From Malus domestica (Eukaryota; Streptophyta; Magnoliopsida; Rosales; Rosaceae): 64,000 nt of DNA. This document shows positions 32,103 through 43,971 of this stretch, in pieces; within the stretch, counting starts at the first letter, position 1; each line of letters starts with the position of its first letter. Both the position numbers and the translations under genes were made by a program. The DNA lies in NCBI RefSeq assembly GCF_042453785.1, contig NC_091667.1:36696001-36760000 (forward strand), read 5' to 3'. The notes beneath the pieces are model-generated. The model saw only the letters and a list, made by a program, of their open reading frames with translations. It was not told the DNA's origin and searched no databases.

Positions 32103-34460
32103 CATTTGGTGAAGGCCGTCTTGCGTTCCAACGGTCGTAGCTTCCAGCTGAGGTACGTGTTATGCCAATTAAGCAAACTTGAGTCCTTAGTAATGCTCTA
32201 TCATTTTTCACTACTCACCTATTTCCCAAATTCAGACAAACAAATTAAAAGATATTTTCAAAATGGAAAAACAACGAAGAAAATGACCGCATAAACCATC
32301 AGGTACCTTTCCTTTCTTGCTTGTGTTATTCCCATTCCTAGCAGCCACCTCCTTCCCGGACCCGGCTCTCCTAGGAGTCTTGTTGGCACTAGATGTAGTG
32401 CTGCATTGATTCTCTTCATCAACACCGCAAACACCATGCATTGCTGAATCATGAGGTTTTGCATTGTTCTCAAGAGAGTTGTTTAAACTTGCACATTGCT
32501 TCCACGCTTCTTTTATGGCAGATAATGCTACATCATAACTTTCTTGCGAGAGTGACCCTTCTTCACCCACTATTATGGCTCTTCGACATAAATCATTGTA
32601 GCGACGGACTTTAGACTGAACCTCATCCACTCTTTCACAAATGTCATGCCTGCTCATAGCAGCATTTGTCCATCGCTGCAATATATATTTGGGAGGGATG
32701 ATGAAAACACCAGACATTTGGAGAACAACAATAGCATGTCTACAGAGATAACCTTTATACTCGAACAAGTGGCAAGAACAATATACATCTGATTTTGATT
32801 CATTCCACTCTACAGTATAATTTCGATTGTCTTCAAAGTCTTTAACACTGTACGTAGTTGATGTCTCGCCTTCATTTTCTTTCTTAAGATGACAAGCAGC
32901 TGCTCCCAAGACCTCAACTTGAAAGTATTTGAAAACCTCATGCGTGTACACTAGTGACATTTGTTTCTCAAACGGCGACGGAGACCTTAACTCAGGCATT
33001 TCATGCCAAGCATCAAAATTTGCTTTCGCTTCCTCTTCATACCTATCTTCAAGAATTGCTCTGTATCTTTCCATAAACTCTCGCAGTGTAGTTTCCCCTT
33101 GAATATACTTGTTAAAGGAAGAGTTCAAACTTTCTGATCGTGAAGTTGGAGACAACCCGGCGAAGGATACATCTCTCATGAAAGTAGGGGCCCAACGAGT
33201 ACGATCTTCAAACAATGACTGCATCCATTCAATGTCCCTAAGATTAAATCTATCAATAAGTTTCCACCATCTCTTTTCAAATTGTTGTTCTGACCAGGAC
33301 TTGAAGATACACTTACTAAATTTTTCCATAAAACTATCATGCCACATCCTTAGAAACTCGAGCTGCCTGTGCATCTTCTCCATTATGTTCCATAAAGAAA
33401 AGCAATGGCGTGTGCCTGGAAATACTGTTGGAATAGCTGCTTTGATGGCGTCGTTCTGGTCGGTGAGTATTACTCGCGGAGCTTGTTCCCCCATTGCTAT
33501 AAACCATGTTTGCATTAGCCACATAAAAGTATAAACCGTCTCATCTGCAATCAAAGCACAGCCAAGTAATGTGGGCTGAATATGATGGTTCACTCCTATA
33601 AAAAGAACCAGCGGTATTTTATACTTGTGTGTGAAGTATGTGGTGTCGAAGAAAACAACATCGTTGAAGTTAGTGTAATCTTCCATTCCTTTGGCATCAA
33701 CCCAGAACGCATTTCTCAATCCATGCTCTTCATTCAGATCAACTGCATAGAAGAATTTTGGATTGTCTTCCTGCATGCGCATAAAATATTCAAGCAGAAG
33801 TTGAGCATCCCCTGCTTCTAAAGCCAAACTCCGTCCCTTGTCATGCTGATTTCGCAAGTAACTCTCCAGACAATCAACATTTCGATAGGCACTGAAGAGG
33901 CTGGACTCTGCAGCTAAACTCTTGCGTCTCCGGATTCTAACATCATTGTTAAGGGGGTCAGTGTTTCTGTGGCTGCGAAAGAAATGTGCTTGATCTGGTA
34001 AAAGCTCGTGGTTGTGGTCCTTTACGAAACTATAAACATACCAATTACCACTTGGCCTGCGCTTGACATGCATGCTCGCCTTGCAGCCAATTTTGGGAGA
34101 AGGTCGAGGATTGATGGCATCATCGGACTGCTGCTTGTTTCCGTATCGGATGCATGAAAATTTGGCATCAATGAACTCCATGGATGCTCTAGAGCGACGA
34201 CTGCTCAACTTAGCAGTGCCGAAACCGACGGACTTGGCATATGCTTTGTAGAAGGTGTATGCGGCTTCATGAGATTCAAACTCCATAGCGTCATGAGGCT
34301 CTGCAATTGAAGGTGGCGCGAGCGCGAGGGCAGGACCAGAGGAATCCATGAAGGTGGTGGTAGTGGTGGTGTTGGGGAAATTCAAATCGACTCCGCATGC
34401 GGCTTCAAAAGTGCTAGGGGAGGGAAGGGGTGTAAAGGTTTTCACGGGTCCCACAAACAT
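32103..34460 (-). CDS. FRS4: FAR1-related sequence 4-type protein (domesticated MULE transposase)
   Basis: FAR1/FHY3 family proteins descend from Mutator-like transposases and act as transcription regulators. The large exon 32307-34460 (718 codons) has an N-terminal FAR1 DNA-binding domain (about residues 60-150: ESHEAAYTFYKAYAKSVGFG, CKASMHVKRR, VKDHNHEL). The MULE transposase core includes VVFFDTTYFTHKYKIPLVLF, ILTDQNDAIKAAIPTVFPGT and RHCFSLWNI. A SWIM zinc finger follows (CSCHLFEYKGYLCRHAIVVL). The sequence follows Arabidopsis FRS4 (At1g76320) closely. A second coding exon 32103-32147 (TVGTQDGLHQM) fits in phase. The last exon and stop are unresolved: joining to an acceptor near 32064 ends after a few codons. 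The ATG used is the first in frame; an internal Met about 38 codons in is also possible. Confidence 0.9.
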
Positions 34461-34624
34461 GGAAGGAAAGAAGCTTCTCCCATGGACATAAATTCAAAAT
34501 TTGGGAGCTCAGTGTTCCCATCACCGAGGTAGCCTGCCTGATTGATTGATGAGGGTGCAATTTTTCTAACTGAATAGTGAGAGAGGGAGCGAGACAAATA
34601 CAAATAGGAAGTGAAGAGACTGAA

Positions 34625-34668
34625 TAGCCCTAATCCTAATCCTAATCCTAATCCTAATCCTAATCCTA
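34625..34668. repeat. (CCTAAT)n hexamer array
   Basis: About seven CCTAAT units in the 5' leader of the FRS4-type gene. It resembles but is not the plant telomere unit CCCTAAA. An ACTC run follows at about 34696-34719. Confidence 0.85.
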
Positions 34669-34719
34669 CCTGAAGAAAGCAAGTTGAAGGCAACTCACTC
34701 ACTCACTCACTCACTCACT

Positions 34720-35508
34720 TCTCTGACTGCTGAAGAGATGAAGATGAGATCCACCTGACTTGGAGCTCCGATTTCAATTGTCAGCTTCTTCTTCTTCTAC
34801 GTCAAGAAAGCTCCTCCCAACCAGCCCCTTCCTTTTGTGATTTTTTTATTTAAAAAAAAATATATATATATATAAAACTGAAACTCCCTGCTTAGGCCTT
34901 TATGAACTAGTGTAGTAGTGAGAGATAGAGTCCAGAAAGGCGCAGACTTGGTTTAGAGCCCAATAGGCCCATATAATATCATATGGGCTCGCTGCGCCTG
35001 CTGCTGCCGCCGCCGCCGCTATCGGTATCACTATCAGACGACGGCAAGAGAATAAAACTCTCTACTCTAGTCTACTCTGTGGTGGTGGTGGTGCCGTACA
35101 ACGGCACAGGCAGGCAAGTAGCATAGCTTATTTTACGGCAATTATAACAAACGACCGACATCCCCAAATCAATTGATATTGATACACTGGATAGCCGACG
35201 GAGGAAGAGGAAGAGACAGAGAGGATGATGAGAATCCTCAACTTGCGGTTCATTGAAGGCTCATTCAGTTCAACATCCCTACCTTTCTTCCTCTCCTCCC
35301 AACGCGTGCGTGCGTCTCTCTCTCTCTCTCTCTTCATGTAAACGCATGTATTTGAATATGCAGAAAGTTGCAGTTTCAGCCTTGCAGCTCACTTGCTGAT
35401 TCGCTGACTCATGGCTTAATCTTTATTGCAGGGGCACGGTCGGCAGGGACGGAGGCAGGGACAGGGACCGGGACAGGGAGGGTCCTCGATTTCTCGTGTG
35501 GTCTTAAC
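34720..35508. promoter_or_regulatory. Divergent upstream region of FRS4 (-) and PEPCK-like gene (+)
   Basis: It includes a TA run (34858-34873), GCC/GTG trinucleotide runs (35000-35095) and CT-rich sequence (35315-35335). An acceptor-like TTTATTGCAG near 35430 suggests a 5' UTR intron of the plus-strand gene. Confidence 0.45.
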
Positions 35509-38049
35509 ATGGCTTTGGCCGGCAAAGGTGTAATTGTCGACCACCAAGCCTTTCATAATTTGACCTCCTCTCAACTTCAACACAAGGGTGCAACAATTCC
35601 AGGTTGGCAATATTATCATCATTATTTTCTTTCTTTCTTTTTGTTTAACTTTCTGTTTCCCTTTTAGAATCATTGTCAGGACTTCCACTTCTTGTTAGAG
35701 GACGTTTCCATGGAATAGGAGCAGCAGCAGGAGGAGGAGGAGCTTCCCAAATTTCCAAGCCACAGTTCACTAAGCTTTTGAAACATGCACGTTTCAATCT
35801 TCTCCTTTCTCTTTTTTCTGTTGTCTTACATTCGTTTCACCGTGTTTATTATACTACCTTTTATTTCATATTATCAGGTCACAAGTCATATATCATCCAT
35901 CTCCAACATTTTTGTGCATGATGGTGCTATCGGTTCATTACCAAAATGTGATGCAAAAGTTCGTTTAATAAGTGATAGTTCGTCTGCTGTGCTCTCACTA
36001 TCCCGTATTCTCTGGGGGACTTCCACCCGTGCAGTTTCTCATGATTCATGTCCTTTGACAGTTTATGTGGCTACTTCTATAAGGTAATCAACTTTCATTG
36101 TCTAACGTGTCTTGGTTGAGTATATTGTGCAACCAACTACAAGAAAACATGCTTTAAGAATTTCTCATGACATCAATGTCGATTACATGTTTATTGATAT
36201 ATATATATTTGATCATGCAGTTCAGGAATTGGGGATGTTATTGACCTTGGATCTAAAGGAAATAATGGATTTATAGCTGCTGATATTGAGCGTTCATCAC
36301 TTGTTTTATGTGGTAAAGCCTTCTCAGATTTAAATGTAACTAAAGAAGCACTAGCGGCCTTGTCTGGACCTGTTATATTTGCACGGGGAGGCCTTCCACT
36401 ATGTGCAAGGTACAGGTTCTCTATTCTTTTATTGAGCATTACAGTCTTTATTACTATAGAGGTCGCACTTGGTGCGATGGCAAGTGCCTTCGCCCATGAG
36501 CGGTAGGTCTCGGGTTCGAGACTTGGGAGCAGCCTCTCCATAAAATGGGGGTAAGGCTAGCCGACATTCACCTCTCCCAGACCCTGCGTAAAGCGGGAGC
36601 CTTGTGCACTGGGTACGACCTTTTTACAGTCTTTATTACTATACCATGGGTGATTTACACTGGGAGGTTCAAATTTTCAGGCTTCTAGTGTCTGGTGATT
36701 CTGTGGTTCTTATATTTGCACCCAAAGGTACCTTTAAGAGCTGCAGACATCTGTTGGTGCCTAAGGAGGCAGGTGTAATTCTTTCATCTGAAGGTGTTGC
36801 ACCATTGTTTCAAACTGGTGGCCAAAATCTGTTCAAGTTCCCATCTGTTGTAGTCCTTGCATCTTCTGACAGGTAATAGAACCCTGTAAAGAATTGTTTT
36901 GTTCCATTTGAGCATGTTTTGAATAGGAATGAGCATCGGTCTTTGGCTGTGCTAGCCGAATTGTTATCCTACACATATCGCTACACTGTAACTGTAACTG
37001 TCATCCAAAGGTTGTTTTGTGTTCATTCTAAGTATGTTGCATATCAGTAATCTTTCAGAAAACCCCACACTTACTGCTTCCGTTCATGTTACTCCTCTTT
37101 CCTAATGTGTCCTGCGCATAGTGACCTTGCATTGCTTTTTATTCTATTTTCTGTTCAATCAGTTCTGGCGTTATCCCTTCTGTTTCAAAGCTCTCCCCTG
37201 GCCAGGCAGCTTATCACTTCTTAGCTGGTTATCAGAATGGGAAGTTCATGCCCGCATACAACAAAGGCCCTTCGTATATTCACCCAATGGAACTAGCTAA
37301 GGCATTTCTGTCCAAGGTCAAATAATATATGTTTCTTTAATAATATGCTTTGCCCATTCATATAGATTTGTTAATGCCGTGTTATGAATTTATTTGCCCA
37401 TTCATATAGATTTGTTAATGCCGTGTTATGAATTTATCAATAGTGTGAACAATTTACCTTTCTGGGTGGTTCTGCAGTTGCAAGATGACAAGATATCATC
37501 TTACTTATTGAATGTCAATGGAGGAGAAAAGAATGTAAATGGTAAGAGAAAATGAGATGACTTCAGCTTTCTTTTGGATAGGTCATAGGAGCGAGCTTCT
37601 TGAATCTTGATATAGTTACTCATATCCTAGAAAATTGTCTAGCGCTTGAACTAGCTGCAGCATGAAATCCACGACTTGAAATCCTACTTTTCTACCATGT
37701 TTTCAATCTGAGTTTTAACTTATAAGTTGGTGATGATTGATTATACGTGATTTTAAGGAGTTTGTAGACTTAAATGCATTTAGTCAATATAACTCATTTG
37801 TTGATGTATCAGGCAAAGATTTGGCTAATCTGGTGCAATCAACTTTGTCCGAGAATATCCCACCATTTGAAGCTAAAAGTAACCTCATGACTCTTTTATT
37901 GCTTTCCCTTGTTGTTAAGTAAATTTTGTAGGTATAATTTTGAACTGTTAATGCTGTATTACATGTCCCCAGGTGGGGATCTTGAAGACAAGTACAAGAG
38001 CTTCCTGTTGAGCGAATTTCAAGAAGTGCCAGAAGAATTATCGTTTTGA
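35509..38049 (+). CDS. PEP carboxykinase-like protein without the kinase P-loop
   Basis: Nine exons (35509-35602, 35668-35786, 35878-36083, 36221-36409, 36681-36872, 37163-37316, 37478-37541, 37813-37878, 37973-38049) join in phase to about 386 residues. Resemblance to ATP-type PEP carboxykinase is best at two places: HISSISNIFVHDGAIGSLPK with AKVRLISDSSSAVLSLSRIL (the FVND...VRIVSARAYHSLF region), and SSGVIPSVSKLSPGQAAYHF followed by LAGYQNG and HPMELAKAFLSKL (the GVLPPVSKLT...YHFISGY region). None of the catalytic segments is seen: no GTGKTT P-loop, no DDE metal site, no HSGCN. I infer a catalytically dead relative, perhaps regulatory or structural. Intron 2 would use a GC donor (CAT|GCACGT). 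The start is the first Met after a likely 5' UTR acceptor; an upstream in-frame Met at 35368 is less likely. Confidence 0.75.
36459..36625 (+). mobile_element. Au-like tRNA-derived SINE in intron 4 of the PEPCK-like gene
   Basis: A 167-bp element with a Pol III A box-like (GTGCGATGGCAAGTG) and B box (GGTTCGAGACTTGGG), ending GGGTACGACCTTTTT. The oligo-T end, not poly-A, fits the Au family. An exact 18-bp target duplication, ACAGTCTTTATTACTATA, flanks it at 36441-36458 and 36626-36643, so the insertion is fairly young. Confidence 0.92.
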
Positions 38050-38965
38050 GATAGTTGCGTCCCGTCATTGTTTAGACCCCAAGGTTTTAATGTAATCCTC
38101 TTCTCATGTGATCGCTGTAGGCAGATGTACATGTTATCGACCCATGTATTTGGATAAAAGATGTAGGGTGATGACTCGTTAGGGCCCAAGTATTATCACG
38201 AAGAAATTCCTCCGGTGCTCATCTTGTCAAAATGGAATTGAAGTTGTAGCCTGTACGGAGGCAGGCTGTTTGGAATACTGGAATATGAATGATTACTTAG
38301 TTAGGTTCGTCGTTCACCGTCCCGGTCATGTATGTATGGACAGAATGAGCTCCATGTACAATAATTTGTATGGCCGGCGGGCCTGCTCGCTCGCTTTGCT
38401 GCACAGTTGAGTTGTTTTATGCCGCCTAACTGTCAATAAACAAACAAAATTAGTTTTATGCCACCCTGCTTTCTTATCTGATTCTATACGTTGATGATTA
38501 TGTATAATATATATTATACAACCATCTCTCTCCGCGTATACATATAATATATAATCTGATTCTATATATTGATGTCGTCTTCTTCTGCATTGCATTGGCG
38601 GTGTCCATACCCTTCTCCAACGGTGAACGGTCCAACCCAACGCTCACCTTCCAAACTATCTTCTGTTTACATAAATACAGAGAGAGAGACTCTTCCTCTG
38701 AGTCCTTCCTCCCCCACGCATTAAATACTACTCTTGCCTGTACCAGTTATAGGTTGTAGCTACGTGCCTATCTGCCCGCTTCAATTCCACCATTAAGTGC
38801 TTGGACTTTGCAGCTGCTACTATGTGATAGCCCCTAATTCAATTGCAATCCAAATCCCAAGGCATTCCCTAGATTATATTTCAGAAATTCAGATCCCTCC
38901 CTCATTCCCATATAGCTGCTATCCATCCCATCCCATCCCGTCCCATCTGATCCATCCATCCATCG
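38050..38965. other. 3' UTR of the PEPCK-like gene, then upstream region of the SDR gene
   Basis: ATATAT-rich sequence lies near 38500-38550, and a CCCATCCCATCCC run lies in the leader near 38925. No other gene seen. Confidence 0.5.
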
Positions 38966-41016
38966 ATGGCTCTTGCAGCAGATGCTATTTGTACTTGTGA
39001 TGATGATGGTGCTGATGAAATTAGTCCATGTTCAGGGACGACCACAGTCTGCGTCATGGATGCGTCCGGCCGCCTAGGCTCCACTCTCGTCCATCGCCTC
39101 TTGCACAGAGGCTATGCAGTCCATGCTGCACTCCAAACCCATCACAGTATGTATGTTAACCTATTACCCATGTATTTATCTGTAATCTATAACTATCTTG
39201 TTGAATTGTTTCTTCTTCTTCCTCCTCCTTCGAAATGCAGTCTTTATGTTATTTCTTCCAATCTGAGGGCTGGTTTGGTATTGCTGTGCTTTGAAAAAAA
39301 GCTGCTGTGAGAATAAGCGGCTGTGCTGTGAGAATAAGCGGCTGTGAAATAAATCAGCAGAGTGTTTGGTAAACTTTTTTGTAAAAGTGCTTTTGGAAAA
39401 AAAAGCAGTCTAATATTGGGTCTTTTCATTAAAGAAGCACTGTAGCTCCATGTGCTTTGAAAAAAAGCCAGTTTTCCAAAGCTACAAATAGCAGCTTCAG
39501 CTTTTTCCTTTGATTTCAGCTTATTCTCACAGCAGCTTCCAAAATAAGCTTTTTTTTTTCAGTTTACCAAACACCTAAAACCCTCACAGCTTTTTTTCAT
39601 GGGTGCTTTTTTTTTTAAGCACCTCACTCCCAAACTAGGTCTAAATAGAAACCAATCAACTAGCAAGCTGGATATATTTAAGTCTTTTAGCTCATAGCAA
39701 CTCGTCCTCTTTTCTTGAGAGTTTAGTCTTCCGATTTCCATTTATTTCCATTTGTTTAATTAGTTATTATATGTGCGGGTGCGGGTGCGGGTGCGGGTGT
39801 TGATGATGAAGCAGAGTGTTTTGATGACGAATTGGTAAAGAAGAAGAAAGTGAGCGTTTTCCGTTCAGACCCCTTTGACTACCACAGCATTATGGTCGCT
39901 TTGGAAGGATGCTCTGCCCTTTTCTACTCCTTCGAGCCTCCTTCAGACCACCCCACTTATGATGTACGTCTCCCTTCCATTCCAATACTCCATTAACCAA
40001 CTTATTTGCCTGTACTTAATCCACATTGATTAATTATGTATAATATTTGATGCAGGAATTTATGGCAGAGGCAGAGGTCAGAGCAGCTCATAACGTACTG
40101 GAAGCTTGTGCCCAAACTGATACCATACACAAAGTAGTCTTTACATCCTCTGTAACAGCTGTGATTTGGAGGGACGACCGTACAACGTCGCCGTCCTCCT
40201 CCCATGAGATTGATGAGAGAAACTGGAGCGATGTCAATTTTTGTAAAAAATTCAAGGTATTATTTCATTTCATAAACATGAGCGGTTTTGTTATTGCGTA
40301 GATAAAAGTGAGCCGAATGCAATCCCGTATGGTTTAGCTCAATTTTAACAGCTCAGTCATTTTACATTGATTAAAATGTTCCAATCTGTCTCCACCATCA
40401 GGCTGACTGTCATGAATTAAATTTGTTTCTGATCAGCTGTGGCATGCCCTCTCGAAGACCCTAGCCGAGAAGACAGCATGGGCTCTAGCAATGGACCGAG
40501 GACTGAACATGGTGTCCGTCAATGGCGGGCTGTTGATGAGCCCCGATCTCACCATCACTAATCCGTATCTAAAAGGAACGGCTGAGATGTACCAAGATGG
40601 GCTGTTGGTGACCGTTGATCTCAAGTTCCTTGTTGACGCACACATCTCCGTCCTTGAAGAGGCGTCATCCTACGGAAGATACGTATGCTTCGACAGAGTC
40701 ATCAATTGCTACAAAGATGCCGTTGGGCTCGCCCGCATGCTTTTGCCGCCTTCTCAAACTTCATTTCTCCAAACGCAAACCCAACCCCAAACCCCAAGGT
40801 TTGATTTGCTCTCACTCCCTTGTCATTTCAATTCATGCTTTTGCTTCTCTCTCGTCTGAAGTGAAATGATTTAAACAATTTGTGTTGAAAGTTAAAAAGT
40901 ACGATTGCAGTTTCGAGGAGACGGAGACAATGGTGGTGTACCAACAGAAGATAAGCAACGAGAAACTAAACAAACTCATGGTCGACTTTGACACCACCCT
41001 TCAACTCAGCCATTAA
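38966..41016 (+). CDS. Cinnamoyl-CoA-reductase-like SDR (SNL6-type)
   Basis: An extended short-chain dehydrogenase (SDR108E group). Five exons (38966-39146, 39815-39963, 40056-40256, 40437-40798, 40911-41016) join in phase to about 332 residues. The Rossmann start is TTVCVMDASGRLGSTLVHRL with the glycine motif altered to D-A-S-G-R-L-G. Other motifs: ALFYSFEPPSDHPTYDEFMA, HKVVFTSSVTAVIWRDD and the C-terminal KLNKLMVDF. The catalytic Tyr-x-x-x-Lys of typical CCRs reads LWHALSKTLAEK, with His/Leu where Tyr is usual, as in other SNL6-type proteins. Lignin activity is therefore doubtful. SNL6 in rice is linked to defence; the substrate here is unknown. The exon 2 acceptor could instead be five bases upstream. 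Intron 1 holds MITE copy 3 and a GCGGGT repeat. Confidence 0.85.
39267..39641 (+). mobile_element. TIR MITE, family A copy 3, in intron 1 of the SDR gene
   Basis: A 375-bp element starting GGGCTGGTTTGGTATTGCT and ending CTCCCAAACTAGGTC. It shares GAATAAGCGGCTGTG, AGTGTTTGGTAAACTTTTTT and GCACTGTAGCTCCATGTGC with copy 1. The flank is TGA on the left and TAA on the right, a slightly decayed 3-bp duplication. Confidence 0.85.
39774..39800. repeat. (GCGGGT)n hexamer in the SDR intron
   Basis: Four GCGGGT/GTGCGG units lie directly upstream of the exon 2 acceptor. Confidence 0.75.
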
Positions 41017-41529
41017 TTTTACTACAGTTGATACCAAAACGTCGAATGCTTGTGAATTAAGTGTGCGTTAGATATAAACGCTTTGATAAGAATTTGTAGA
41101 TTTTTTTTTGCTTTATCTATATATAGTATTATTAACAGGAATTTCACTTTCAACCAATCCAATCTTCGCTTTTCCTACTCTTAACTTGTAACGCATGCAC
41201 ATGCAACACGCAGCATCTCATGTTTGGATCCTTCTAGTTTATACCATATCATTGATTCTTCAACACAAGTTTCACAATGGCCTAAAATGAGAAATAGTTG
41301 GGTGCGACATTGCCACATGATGTTACAGTTCACACATACAGTCGCACCCGAGTATTTTTCCTCCAAATCAATTTATTGCATAACTCAAATTCCTATTAGC
41401 ATTTCCATATGCCCCACACATTCAAAAGAAATCAACAACGGTACAAGAGTCAAGACAATTACACAGATAATTCAAGGCTACTTTTTCCTACCTGCAGATC
41501 TGTAGATGTATACTCAGCAGGAGGAATCT
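41017..41529. other. Convergent 3' flanks of the SDR (+) and NERD (-) genes
   Basis: A T run lies at 41101-41109. The right side should be the 3' UTR of the NERD-domain gene. Nothing else was recognised. Confidence 0.5.
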
Positions 41530-43971
41530 TTAAGCACTCAGTGACATAGAGACGATCGAAGAAAGCTTAAACTTGCGTACTCTAGAAGAATTTTCTGGCT
41601 GGAAGAGGACTTCTGTACTAGACCTTACAGTTACCTCCATCCACTCAGAAGCTGAAGCTCCTTCGCTCCGATAATCACGAGGAGAGTACAGAACTTGAAG
41701 CCTAGAAGGGGCTGCCACAAACAAAGGGGCCAATGGTTAAGCATATGGCTAAATGCAATGTCTATTCCAAAGCTTGAAAAATTCCAATCAGGATGTATGC
41801 CTTTGCATCCTTGATCGTTTAATATACTTCAGCATAAATAATACTCAACAGAGAGAAGAAGAAATTGGGGAATTACCAAATCCAAGCATGCTCGTCTTTT
41901 GGACTACAAGGCGGCCAATTTTTGATCTTTTGATACATTTCAAATCCTGAACATCTTCCTGCTTACCCTTGAATTCTAGAAATTCTCCAAGAACATACTT
42001 ACTACCTTTGAGCTCCAACCTGCAGGCCAATAAAAAAAACACTAAACAGCATCCACATAAATGAATTCATTGTGTATCAAACAGCCTATTTCTTTGTAAT
42101 TCCAACTTGCATAGAAAGAAATGACTCAATGATTAGACTCGGGACAGTTAAGAAAGGCCTAAATCCCCACTGACTTTGCCTCAAGTGTTAAGGAATTCTA
42201 CCCTTAAGTTCCTCGTAGTTGGTTCATTAACATTTTAAATATTTGCTTCCACATATATTTATTCCTGTGGTTGGAGTTTCATAATTGTGAATTATATGGG
42301 GTTGGCTCTGAGCCGGCTTCACCATGGCTTATAAGATAATACCTAATCCCAATTCCCAGGAAAATTGAACAGAAAACTTTAAGTAAAGGGCAACAAACCT
42401 ATCCCACATTGGAGCTGTACTAAGAATGGAATCAAGCTTCTGATGCATAGATTCTTGCATCTCTTTCTTTCCACCACGGAAGGCACCTTTGAACCAACCA
42501 GAAAACATGTTTTTTGGTTCTGGTTTCAGCTGCACCCACTGGTCATAGGTTACGACTTCTGATGGAAAATTGCTGGACTGAATGGTACTACAGAAAAAGA
42601 AATATGTATAAGACAGTAAGACTTCGATACACAGAAAAAGTAAGAAATGTTAATAGCATGAAAAGTAATTAGATTCAAAAGGCAATTGCACCATCCTAAA
42701 ATTCCTTCTTAAAAACAATTTGCAATGCATGGCTTTAAACGTCAATACCTCTCAACCACATATATCTTCTACACCTACATGTCAAAACCTCTTAAAAGCC
42801 CCCCCTTTATAGTTCAAGAAATGTTCAGAAATCAGTCTTGGTTCACTAGTAATGTTGACAGCAAGAAACATGAGAAAGCAGAGCACTAGCAATTTGGAGA
42901 GAAATCGTACTCAGAGAAGACCAAGGAATAATAAATTAGAGCAATTGAAAACATGAGAGGACTCCAGGATGTACCAAACTTTTGGATTGGAAAGGATTAC
43001 TTTGCAAGACAAATATCCTTTTGGTAAAGCAACTCCTCTTTGTTCTAAATATGATTCAAGAATTGAAGCTTGTTTTTTGGTCTCCAACACCTGAAAAGTA
43101 GAAAAAATGAGGATAGAAAAGTAAAGACCAAATTCCCAAATTCCTTATTTCCGTGATAGATACTAGATAGGGCTGTAGATGTAATACTAAATGATCACGA
43201 ATGAATATCCATGCCGCCATTGTCTACGAAAATAGAATGCATACAGAAAAAGGTATAGAGAATACAAACCGTGCAATGGTAAGTCATGAAATAAACCTTT
43301 GAATCAAAGTATTACACGGTTACAAATGATTCGCGATTGCATTGAACAGGCCACACAAACACATTGGCAGGCAGCAATGAAGATGCTTGCTAGGACTTAT
43401 GAGGAGAAGAAAAAAATGCTAAATTAAGGGGAGGGAAGAAGAAGGGTCTTACAGGGTCGGGTAGGTGCTGCGCCTTGTGATTACTACTGTAGCCCTCACA
43501 AACCCAGCTGCCATCCACATTCACTGAAACTAATCCTGATAAATTCTTTACACTCACGACCGCTGCCTCCCTTTTTTTATTTTTATTATTTTGAATTTGA
43601 TTTTTTGTAAAGAAAAAACACAAGCAAACGAAGACGAACAACAGATAGATTCATCCATCAGCATAATAGATAGAAAAAAGAAAAACAATTGAAAATAATA
43701 ATAATAAAAATAGAGTCAGGAGGGTTTAGTTTAGGGGTTACCCTTCGGAGACGAGGACCAAATCGATAGTCTGAGGGGAAGCGGTATCAGCATCGGGAAT
43801 GCGAAGGCCAACGTAGACCTTACCGCCGTAAAGCTTGGCAAGCCTGTCACCGACGGAGAAGAGAGCCTTGGAATCAGAAGTCTCCAGGTCCAAGACGTCG
43901 TCGTCATCGGAGGAGACGAACCACCTGTACAGCTGGTATATTATCAGCCCGCAGATGATCTCTAACCACAT
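41530..43971 (-). CDS. Membrane-anchored NERD-domain protein
   Basis: Six exons (43742-43971, 43453-43570, 42975-43090, 42399-42587, 41877-42019, 41530-41711) join in phase to about 325 residues. The N-terminus has one hydrophobic anchor (MWLEIICGLIIYQLYRWF). A nuclease-related (NERD) domain follows: VGDRLAKLYGGKVYVGLRIP, then IDLVLVSEGEAAVVSVKNLSG, in which D and the VSVK lysine correspond to the conserved D and E/K positions of the NERD core. The intron between SEG and EAAVV splits that motif. Downstream are SKVILSN-like and GWFKGAFRGGKKEMQESM segments and a Ser-rich C-terminus. NERD domains resemble Holliday-junction resolvase folds. Nuclease activity of plant versions is not known to me. 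The exon 2 acceptor lacks a good pyrimidine tract (AAAAAAAG|G) but is the only one that keeps frame. Confidence 0.8.

Noticed and set aside
34625-34668. Interstitial telomere
   Set aside because: The unit CCTAAT is not the plant telomere unit CCCTAAA and the array is only about seven units.
36459-36625. tRNA gene
   Set aside because: The A and B box-like motifs belong to a SINE with target duplication and oligo-T end; no tRNA fold is complete.
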